Below are positions 54,600 to 64,000 of a stretch of DNA of 64,000 nt, piece after piece. Location: positions 61,782,190 to 61,846,189 of the forward strand of contig CP141135.1 in NCBI GenBank assembly GCA_035236585.1, in the 5' to 3' direction. The notes beneath the pieces are model-generated. The model searched no databases, was not told the origin of the DNA, and worked only from the letters and a program-made list of their open reading frames with translations. The translations under genes and the position numbers were made by a program. The stretch is from Warburgia ugandensis (Eukaryota > Streptophyta > Magnoliopsida > Canellales > Canellaceae). Positions within the stretch are counted from its first letter, which is position 1. Each line of letters begins with the position of its first letter.

Positions 54600-57500
54600 C
54601 CTTAGATATGTTATAAAGTCTTAAGGTGATGATAATTCTAACCTAATAAACCTTAATTATAAGTGAACCCAAAGGTAACAATGATTCTAGACATGCAAAC
54701 TCTGTCGTAGAGAGTCCTAGTAAGATAAAAACTCCAGCTATGAACCATGCTCATATTTTCATTATAAACTACCACACTTATATTTTCATTATAAACTATG
54801 TCCCAAAAAGACATGCTAAGACTTCAATGGAGTTAACCCTCTTAAAAGCCAATGGTCAATAGCTAAATGCATATATTCTCCTTCAAGATTAAATAGATAA
54901 AGGGAAACAAAATTTATCCCCAACGATGCTACACATCTTCTTTATTCCATGAAGAGAGTCTTGTCATGCACTTGAGGCCACAACTATATATATGTGCCTA
55001 AACAATAAAAGAGAGAACATGTTTATGCTATACCTAATACTATTTAGAGAGGCAATCTAAAGGTCATATCCTCTTGTCAAGTCAAGGTAATATATTGAAA
55101 GATATCTTCATCTATCGACGTTTTAACTCATATTGTAAAACTTAGTCAATAAGCAAAACATTTGTAGGACTAATTCAACTAAGTTTTAATCCAAAGTCAG
55201 AACTACGACATACAAAAACATGAAAGCCATTGATTCATATTTGTTCATATGCAGCCAAGCTCTAACTAAGGACATTTTCTTTATTCTATGTATATATATT
55301 TAGTAAGTCTATTTGTATGCATGTTTCCAGTCAACAAAAGAATGTAATTAACAACTACTTGTGACTAAGAAATGTAATGACAAGCCTTGATGTAGTCTGA
55401 GGAATGTACTTACAATCATTGATGAAGTAAATATAAGTATAAAAGAACCCAAGACTTCTCCCAAGGGAAATCAGCCTTTACTTTTCTTTTTGTGTGATTT
55501 ATTATGTATCACAAACAATGTAAATTTTGACATGGACACTCATACTAGTTGTCCTTTGAACTTATAGGACTTTGATTTATGTTTTCAACAATCACACTAC
55601 GAGCACTTATTAGTAGACTAATGTAACTACTTTTATTGTGGGTGCTAAAGCATCTCATGTATACCAAAATGCACTAAGTTCAACAAATCTACAACTCTCA
55701 TTCTTTTGCTTTAGAACATTAGCTAGATCATTTTTCCTTACATATAAACCCATTTATTAACTTTTAAGTAAGCTTAGTGGACCATCCTATATTATCAAAA
55801 TGGCTCTATCCATTTAGATATGACCTAGCTATAAGTGCCACAATTAAGTTAAATTCATTGCCTTTCTACATCTTATCCCTTTCCAAGAGAATTGATATTA
55901 ATGGCATAATAGATATAATCAATTAAGATAATTTCAAATATACCTAACAATAAACAATTATGTTATATAATTTGTTAATTACTTTGCTATTATATAGAAC
56001 AAAAAACTATCAAAATGATTACAAATACTAAGACTAAATTTTGCTATATTCTTAGAATGTTACATCCTCAAATTCAAATGTAGTCCCTCTAACTATGGTT
56101 GTTACTCCCGCGCGCTTTTGTAACTAAGGCTTTTTTGTTAATATGTATTTCCTATTCTAGGAAGCTCAACAATCAAATTACATTCAGTGACACATCAACA
56201 AAACTAATATACCAATAAATGGAAGTTTAATCAATCATATGAGAAACACTTTCTTTGCTGCTTTAACCATATAAGAATTTTTGTTAGCATCTAAACCTTC
56301 CTTTTTTATCCTTATCACTTGTCATCTTAGGATCACTAAATAAACTCTTTCTTTCTAGTAGTAATGTTGCTCAATTTATGTATCATTAAGTGAAGTGCTC
56401 ATAGTCATGCAACCCCTTAATGATCTCATCATCTAGTGAATACTTATTGCAACTCATAGGAAGTTTAGATTCAACTATATAGTATTTGTTCACCACGATA
56501 AGGACTTTCTAACTTTTTTATACCATTCTCCAAACCTATGACTATTTTGACAAGAGAGGTTAATATTGTTTTTCATTTTAGTTTGTTGATCCATTATTTA
56601 CCATCTACATACATAAATTGAAGTAGAAGTAACCAAATTAAAATAATGGACACAAATAAAGGTTAATCTATATTTTCACTATATCAAGATTTCTCAATGC
56701 AATGGTACCCTCTACTTAAAATCAGTGTCTCAACTAAAGTGATCATTGAAAACCCCAACGTTTGTTGTAAATGACTTTTATGTGACATGCAACCACTTCC
56801 AATACATGGGTAACATTTGTTGTGAAATGTAACTATTGGTGCTTATGATAAGGAATATCAAATCTATCTATCTATCATCACTATGATACTCGATTTTACA
56901 ACCTTCATCATGGTAACCATGGCTTCTACATGAAAACCATGCTTCCTTGTGGCATGTGACCATTGCCAATTTAAAATTTTATTCAATAATATAATTCAAA
57001 GCTATCATGTCAGTGTCATGTTCCAACTACGTTACTAAACAAACTATCGATTACAACGGAAAACAAAAACATATATATATATATATATATATATAAATTT
57101 TAAAAAACCACTTTACCTTAAGTATTGTTTTATTTAAAACTTTGTATTTTACAAGGGAGGATAATAATAACAATTATCAATCAACCTATGAAGATAAATA
57201 TTAAGATGATGCATGGACCAACATGGTTTGTTGAACGAACCATATAAAATCTTTACATAATTCTTTCATAAAATCTCTAAAATAAAATAGCAAGGTGTAT
57301 GCCATGAAATAATAAAATAGTTGGTGAAGTATCTGAGGCAAGTCTTTAGCTCACACTGTTCTGTTGGATCTTCATGCACAATCAGCTCTTAATTCATATT
57401 GATCTATTGGATATCCATACTGCAATCATATTCTTCTATTTACTTCCTCATCATGATCTCCTAAACTATTTCTAATTCTAAAACAAAAATAAAAATTATA

Positions 57501-57749
57501 TCCTTTCAATAGTAAAAAACTCAAGCAATAAATTGTCATAATCACCACTCAAGTGAAATACATCACCTTAAGAGAGAGAGAGAGAGAGAAATAAACATAT
57601 TCACATTTATCATTATCATTATTTCAAATATGAATCTCATTTATTCATAATGATTCATAACTTTAGGTCCATAATCAATCACCAATCACGTACATACATG
57701 TTTACACTAAAATAGGCATAACTTTCTCAACTCAAGTCAGATTGAGATG
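54600..57749. other. Intergenic AT-rich stretch
   Basis: No gene recognised. A promoter-like segment with a TATA-type box (aagtataaaagaaccc, about 55434-55449) could be a decayed LTR. A short (AT)n lies at 57072-57095 and a (GA)n at about 57571-57590. Confidence 0.45.
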
Positions 57750-60250
57750 TGTGACACCCTAGGTTTTTTTATTATACACAATACAATAATAATTTCCAAA
57801 AATAGTGGGGATCCCTGTTAAAAAAAAAAACTTTGAATTTTAAAATGACCAAAACATAACTTAAGCGAAAGTATTTCTTCCAAAATCTGAGGAGTCATAC
57901 AACCACAAAACTACGGATTTAACAGTGAAATGAAATACTATTTCTACTGAAAATCTGACAAAGCTTCCTCTGTAATTTGGACCATTGCATATGACCAGTG
58001 CAATACAAAATCACCCGATAAATAATGTATAATACATATCATAAGGGAGACTCAGTCTCCACACCCATCCACAACCAAATGTTGTTTTCAATAAAATACA
58101 CTCCAACAATGGATAAGAAAATATATCCACTACCAAATACCTATGGTCCTTCCATACAGCCATCACATCCAACATGAATCCACATTCTGACATCTAGGTC
58201 ACATTACAATTTTAATTAAAGTACAGTCTATACTCAAAACCCAAAGTGAGGTCTTGAGCAAACCTAGTCATCTCTGAATATCGTCCGTGCTTCGCTGGAA
58301 GTTGCCATCACTTTTACCTGCTCTGTCAGCATGTCAGTCTATTGTCACTCTCTGTATCTGAGGCATTGCAAATCAAAGCAATGCCTCAACAAGCTATGCT
58401 TGTGTAGGTGATATACATTCAAAGTAAACTCAATAAAAACACATCACATGGCGCAAGGCATAAAATCGTAAGATAATCAAACATATATATATATATATAT
58501 ATAAAGCCTTAAATTACCCGATGAAGGACATACTAAGTCCATGGAATAAATGAGATATCATCAACCATGATATTAGGACATGCACAATTCAAGAAAATCT
58601 AAAAACACGTGAATGCATGTTAAAAGTATCAAACATCATATACAGTCAAGCCCTATGAGTGTCTCAAGTACACTCACGACAATGTGGGGTCAGCTCTTTA
58701 TACCATCCGCTTTCACCCTTGCACCCTCACGAGCACTCAGGCACTCACAAGAATGACGCGTTCTACTTTCGCTTTCACCCTTTCACCCTCACGGGCACTC
58801 AGGCACTCACGGGGTGAAGAAATGCATCCTATCACAGGATCAATAGTCTCAAACATCAAGACAGAGCAACTCCCACATGTCAAAAATACCAATAATCAAG
58901 TGAATATCACGAAATATATGAAAAACAGTGCATGTAAGAACCACTCGAAAGATAGCACACACATAATAAATTATATGCTAAAATAAATCTCATGCATATG
59001 GTAAGGCATAAATCATATATCTCAAAAACTCAATTACCAAGTCATCATTTCAGAATCATGGAAATTTTTTGAATGAAATTACCTACCTCGTGTGGCCAGT
59101 TCATCCATTGTCCATTAGTTGATCGATCCTGTACGCTTCAATCTATACAAGACATAAAAATTCTTTCTTAATACCTTCACTTACATATAGTTATGGTTTA
59201 ACTATCTGGTCTTATGTCTTTATATCAAGGGTTGGATTTACCTCTAAATTTAGTGTTCTCCACAAGATGACAATGACTGATCAACTATTTATAAATGATC
59301 CATATATTTAGATTGGCTAAAGATGGTCTAATCCATATTTTTTAGGTAATTCGATGGTCTAAATTTATTAAGAGTGGTTAGATCCACCCTTTTCAAGTGA
59401 TTTGACTGTACATATCTACTAAGAGTGGTCAGATCTACCTTTTTCAGGCAAATCGATGGTTAAGATCTACTCTAACTGGTCATATCCAACTAATTTAGGG
59501 TCGTAGGAGTCATCCGTAGTGTCTAATTATCCATCAAACGTTTAAAAGTTACTGTGTGAACAGTAACCGATCGGACAGTCCAGATCGTCCGATCTATTTT
59601 CTAGCACAGATAACGAATTCCATCAAATATGACTTATCTTAGACATCGATTTACCCATTACTAAGCATGGATTAACAATTTAACGGTTGGATCGTTTTGA
59701 AATTTAGATCTAAGAGCAAAACTTACGAATTTATCAAAATTTCAACAAATCAAGATCAGGATTTTGTAGATCTTACCTAAAGAATGCGTAATTGTGTTTT
59801 TTCCCTTCCCAGGTGTGCTAGATTGGCTCTGATTTGCTGTGAAACGATCTATCCCTAGCAGCGCGCACTGTTCATGGCTCAATCCGCATTTATTTCTTCT
59901 CCACTCATAGCGAATCCAAAGGGATTTTGCTCACAACTTTATGCTGAAGAGAATGAATGGCTTGGAGCATCAATCTATGCTGCCATTTTCTCTGGCGACC
60001 TCTGCAACTCTGGAAAAATAGAAACCCTACGTTTCTACTCCTCCTCCGTTAGGGCTGGGCTCTATTCTCCAGCGCATAATCTCTCATCTTCTCCTTTTCT
60101 TTCTTTTCTCCTCTCTTCTCCTTTCTCTTCCCTCTTCTTCTTCTTCCCCCTTTCTTTTCTTCCCATCGGTTTCCCCCTTTTCATCGAGGGGGTGCCGTTA
60201 TCAACCCCCCCCCCCCCCCCCCCCTCTTAAAAAAAATAGAGGATGTTACT
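57750..60250 (-). mobile_element. Solo LTR (family I), about 2.5 kb
   Basis: The plus-strand left end TGTGACACCCTAGG and right end ...aatagaggatgttact match the family I termini (5' end TGTAACATCC on the minus strand, with the terminal base mutated). Near the right end ggggtgccgttatcaa parallels ggggtgtcgttatcaa in the 13387..16288 copy, and the zone of repeated caccctcacgagcactcagg (about 58720-58810) corresponds to 14000-14350. No internal coding region. TSD not recognised. The CT-rich open frame 59874..60230 is not a gene. Confidence 0.5.
60205..60224. repeat. Poly-C tract, 20 bases
   Basis: Twenty consecutive C residues inside the family I LTR near its minus-strand start. Confidence 0.97.
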
Positions 60251-62279
60251 ATAGACAAATTTCCATGGAATAATTTCTATACCATTCTCATTAACTATAT
60301 TTTCACTTGAAATTCCAACCTATATCATGTCAAGTCATCTCATAACTTTATGACAATTTATTGAAATTATGAGGATATTCCAAACACCTTTCTAAACATT
60401 AAAAATACAATAAATAATTTAACAACAACTGGCTCCAATTCTAGCATCCTAGAAATAATACTTTTGGTTGTTGATTATAGACATTTGTGAGAGGTCACGA
60501 GGGGGTTGAATTGGGCCTAAAATAATTTTTGAACATTTCCAAATGTGCTTTTAAAATATTAAAACAAGTCTAAAAAAATCTTGGGGCGCAACAAGAACAA
60601 GACAGAGAGATTTTATAATGGTTTAGAAGTCTATCAAGACTCCTACATCCACTCTCCTAGGGTATTGCCTACCTTGAGTTCAACTAATCTTTGCAAGGTT
60701 TTATACACTAGTTAATACCGTGCTTGCTTCAAATGAAGGAACTGAGTACTTGCAGCAATCTTAACCTACTTACAAACATTTTAGAAAACTATTCAAGAAA
60801 AGAGAGCCAAAAACACTCTCAAATATCAAAAGTTATATAAAGAAAGCAATGAGCACAAAGGCTTGAGAAAACTTGATTGAGTAGAGCTTTCTTTTTTATT
60901 TTCAATCTCTTTCTTGCTTTCTTTTGGCTTAATTTTCTCTCCCGATGAATCATACATGTAATCTCAATTTAAAAAGATTTGTTGGGGACCATTCCATATG
61001 CTCCCATGGGACAAAATTTCAAATATGTATGAACATTTGTCAAAGTTGTCTCTTGTGTAGTTGGCTATTTTAAAATTAAGTCAACTATATGCCCGATGTA
61101 GGAAAAATCATTTTTATAGCTGAACAACAACAACATGTTCTTCTTGCCCATCAAACTTATTTTCAATCCAAGAATGTGAAACCCACTTGGTTTTCCAAAT
61201 AGTGGATTGGATTTTGAAAATAGTTAGCTCCTTCCTTAAGCAAACATTCACCCTTGTTATTTAGAAGACTCAATCTCTATATAATTGGCTATTATAGAGA
61301 GGGGAATTTCATCTCAAATTTACTGAAATAAAATAGTCAACTCATGAAATTGATAGTAAGTTATTTTTCACATGTGAGTATAACTCATGTGAAATCTTCA
61401 GTTCTTCCTTCCAGATATAAGCTATCTTTAGTAGTTTGACTAAAACAACTTTCTTTAACACTTCAAACTAGCCTTCAAGAATGGTTAGCTATTTCTTTAA
61501 AATAACTGACTCTTAAAAATAATAATTTACATAGTCTTTCACTTCTGATCTATTTGGCTACATCTTTTGCTAAGTCAAGGTAGTATACCATAATCCAACT
61601 TTAGTTGAATAAATTTGTAAGACTTAGCCATTTTGACTAAATTTTTTTACTATTTTGATTCCTATTTATTTTTAAATAAAGATATCCAATAATAGTTTTA
61701 GAAACAAGTTACAACTAATCACCATTGATGTTTTATTTATTATGAAAGTAGACACTTGGGTCAACACGTTGTTTATATAAAGTATCTAACTATCCATTTC
61801 TTGTAATTAAATTTGCAATTTTCAAATGGTTAAGGCATGTAGTCTGCGTGCTTTTGGTACCCACTAGACGTCCAAATTTAGAGCTATCACATGAATGGCT
61901 TGGATCATAAGACTCCACGAAAAAGTAGGAGGCTATAGGACAACTTGTGCTGTTGCAAAAGTCTTTACTATGGGTTTTCTGTGATTAGAAGTGCAATTTT
62001 CATATTAGAATTCTGGTGAGAGTCCACCCTCAAAAGCATAGGAGTCCACATCACATCTTTTTCACGTATAATAATAAAATTTTGTAGATTTAAACCGTGC
62101 ACCATGCTCATAATGGCTTGTATTTCTTGCCATTGGGTTGTTTCAGCCTATATTTGTTTAAGCTTTAAATTATGACCACCAATCTCTTAAAATTTTTCAA
62201 ACCAGAAAAACTAGTGTTTAGCATCATTTAAATTCATTCATTTGTAATGAGTCCCCAAAATTTTCTACTCCGAACGAGA
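60251..62279. other. Intergenic stretch, repeat-like start, no gene recognised
   Basis: 60485-60720 (gtgagaggtcacgagggggt ... ttataatggtttagaagtct ... tcctacatccactctcctag) resembles a dispersed plant retroelement leader I have seen elsewhere, but I cannot assign a family. The rest is AT-rich. Confidence 0.35.
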
Positions 62280-62330
62280 GGGTTAAAAAGGATCGTAAAC
62301 TCCTTCCACGCTCCTATCGGGACTATTCAT

Positions 62331-62420
62331 ATTATAAACTCATCCAACGAACATTACTGGACATCCAAAGCCCGCAAAATCAGTTGAACGTGCCAGATCA
62401 TCCAAAGATGGGCCGCATCG
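62331..62420 (+). promoter_or_regulatory. Candidate core promoter of the chloroplast transferase gene
   Basis: A TATAAA at 62333-62338 lies about 265 bases before the start codon. A TGGGCC element at 62409-62414 resembles the site II/TCP motif common in promoters of plant housekeeping and organelle-protein genes. The assignment rests on position and motif only. Confidence 0.3.
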
Positions 62421-62563
62421 TCTAAAATCGAGGAACCTTGCCATGTGGCTGCTCTGTGATGGCTCTCCCTCCTCCGTGCGCCCACAACTTAAGGTCCCTC
62501 GTGCTTCCTCTTCCCACCAAATTCCATAAAATTCTCAAAACAAGATCGTTTTTGGCTGGGAAA

Positions 62564-62584
62564 ATGCAGGAAGCGCTGTTGTAG
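62564..62584 (+). promoter_or_regulatory. 6-codon upstream ORF before the chloroplast transferase start
   Basis: ATGCAG...TTGTAG encodes six residues (MQEALL) and stops 15 bases before the main ATG at 62600. If the leader begins near 62360, as the TATA suggests, ribosomes would meet this uORF first, which could reduce or regulate translation. The short spacing disfavours efficient reinitiation, while its start context (AAAATGC) is only moderate and allows leaky scanning. Confidence 0.4.
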
Positions 62585-62599
62585 GCAACAAATCTGTCC

Positions 62600-62794
62600 A
62601 TGGCAACCATTTCTTCGTGCATTGGATTTGTTGGAAAACCAACGCTGTCTGCAACTAATCCACAACGTTTCTTCCCCAAATGGAAATCTCAGTACCGAAA
62701 TACTCGGATCCAGCAGACTTATCGTGGTCGATTCGTAGCTGCTTCTGCTTCTCCTTTCGACCTTGTTCCCCCGCCAATCGACCATGACCTCCTT
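62600..62794 (+). CDS. First exon of a chloroplast GcvT-like (COG0354) transferase, At1g60990-like, partial
   Basis: This is a 65-codon exon starting at ATG 62600 and ending ...PPPIDHDLL at a consensus donor (CTT, then GTATGC) at 62794. Residues 1 to about 50 are rich in Ser, Thr and Arg and poor in acidic residues, as in a chloroplast transit peptide (SASPFDL follows). The motif FDLVPPPIDHDLL matches my memory of the start of the mature region of Arabidopsis At1g60990 and orthologues, aminomethyltransferase folate-binding-fold proteins related to IBA57/YgfZ that help assemble or repair Fe-S proteins. The next exon was not found before 64000, so it probably lies beyond the window after an intron longer than 1.2 kb. 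Alternative: an unrelated plastid protein, because only the N-terminus is visible. Confidence 0.6.
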
Positions 62795-64000
62795 GTATGC
62801 TCCTTTCTGTCACTTTTTATGTACCTACCAGTATGTGGGTGGTAGTTTATTTTCTTATAAACGTGGATAATAATTATCTAACGCAGATGAAGACATCTTC
62901 TTTGAGGTCCTCGTGATGCTTATCAAATTCTAACTCGGCGTAATACTACCTAGTAGATATTTTTCTGAAGCATTGCTATTTTTAGCATTTGGGTAGAGAT
63001 TAATCGGGGGCTTTCTTCTCAATCCACTTCCAGTAGGTGGTTGCCTTAATTTTCCAGTTAAAATCTATACTAAGTTACAGAATTTGCACGAAATGATCAT
63101 TGAAGGATCCTAGATTGCGTAGACTAAGGCTCTGCTAGTTGTCTGCCTTCTTAGTTTTACTCCAAATTTCTTCCGCCCTTGTTGGAGTAGGAATTTTCTT
63201 TTCTGAAGGGAGTAAACTCATTGTTCTTTGACAGATGGCTTCTTAACTATAACTCAATTAGCATCCTGCGGGAAGTTGAATTTGAGTCAGTTACTGCAGC
63301 TCATTTATCTATCTGGAGATGAGGGAGAAGACGAGGCAAGAGGTTTATTGTATAGTGGAGACAGTACTAAGGGAATACAAGTAGTGAAAGGTCATTTGGG
63401 TATAGTCACTATGACAAAAACTTTCTGAGGAATAGAGTAAGATATAATTGCCTCGAACAAGTAACTGCAAGGAAAATGTGATAAGTTCAAATGAAATAGC
63501 CAGATTATCTTGAGGACGTGAAAAGATCCAATACCATCACAAAATGCAAATATAAGAGAAAATGTATGTGCTGCTAATGTCCCTCCCTACTCATAACATC
63601 AAGAGTTTGAGGAGTGGACACTTCAATTGAGGTTTGAGCCACGCTCAGAAGCTTTGTCTTAATGGTGGCTGTTGAGGTATCAGATGTGAAGAGGTGAAAA
63701 GAAGTGGTGTTGGCTCCATAGAAAGTGCTGAATAGCAGCAATCAGTCTCAATCTGCTTGGTTCTTTAATGAATACAGGTTACTCCTAATATTGATCGTTC
63801 TTTTATTGTCTCAATGAGGTAAAGGACTGTAAAGTTTCAACTGTGAGAGACTTGAACAAACAAAATTAGCTTACAAGTAGTTCATGTGTTGGCTTCAAAT
63901 TGTAGTTTAGCATTGACATCTTGCTTCTTGATTTCCTGGAGATGGGGAGTTCCCAATGGAAATAAAGATGCCATTTTCAATAGTAGGATGAACCTTCGCC
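62795..64000 (+). other. Intron 1 (partial) of the chloroplast transferase gene
   Basis: It starts with the donor GTATGC at 62795. No exon matching the expected continuation of the family was found up to the window end. The frame 63228..63428 has no recognisable domain. Confidence 0.45.

Noticed and set aside
59874-60230. 118-residue frame starting MAQSAFISS, transit-peptide-like
   Set aside because: It lies within a family I solo LTR and ends in a poly-C/Pro run; composition is due to the CT-rich leader strand.
63228-63428. 66-residue frame as second exon of the chloroplast transferase
   Set aside because: Its sequence does not resemble the expected continuation of the family and it lacks a fitting splice acceptor phase match.

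Overview
This window is nuclear DNA of a flowering plant, probably a woody species with a repeat-rich genome. The evidence is one intron-containing plant gene with GT-AG introns, the first exon of a second gene with a transit peptide, tRNA-derived Au-type SINEs, solo LTRs of plant LTR retrotransposons, copia and LINE remnants, and eleven long GA/CT microsatellites. Long introns filled with repeats would suit a magnoliid or another early-diverging or woody lineage, but that is only an inference. Nothing here is bacterial, organellar or CRISPR-like.

There are two supportable genes. (1) A complete IAA-amino acid hydrolase of the ILR1-like 6 (ILL6) type lies on the minus strand at 25544..35719. 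It has five coding exons that join in phase 0 to give 471 residues. Intron 2 is about 7.45 kb; introns 2 and 3 carry three SINE pieces. The product should release free hormone from amide conjugates such as IAA- or jasmonoyl-amino acids in the secretory pathway. (2) The first coding exon of a chloroplast-targeted, GcvT-like (COG0354/IBA57-like) transferase resembling Arabidopsis At1g60990 lies on the plus strand at 62600..62794. The rest of that gene is outside the window. It is preceded by a 6-codon upstream ORF.

Layout. 1-10,870: nested LTRs with long GA/CT tracts, including a 4.58-kb solo LTR (5697..10275) with a perfect 5-bp target-site duplication (TSD). 10,871-13,263: AT-rich intergenic DNA. 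13,264-18,143: a Tat/Athila-like solo LTR with a perfect 5-bp TSD, interrupted by another solo LTR. 18,166-18,332: a SINE. 18,719-21,909: a decayed copia element whose 3' LTR holds an exact 262-bp tandem duplication. 22,398-24,560: a non-autonomous LTR-type pair. 25,170-35,719: an unidentified exon-like relic followed by the ILL6 gene. 36,000-47,000: intergenic DNA with MITE copies, microsatellites and segmental duplications. 47,530-48,720: a LINE relic with endonuclease and RNase H parts. 48,917-49,093: a SINE with a 17-bp TSD. 49,676-54,590: minisatellites and GA/CT tracts. 57,750-60,250: another solo LTR. 62,300-64,000: the 5' end of the second gene.

The two genes have no evident functional link. 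The main structural story is layered insertion: LTRs that carry pyrimidine-rich leaders downstream of TATA boxes, later reduced to solo LTRs and interrupted by further LTRs. No wholly new biological system was identified. The least explained signals are two short conserved-looking reading frames (25170..25381 and 41981..42198, minus strand), the MITE cluster at 40.9-41.55 kb and the minisatellites at 53.4-54.6 kb.
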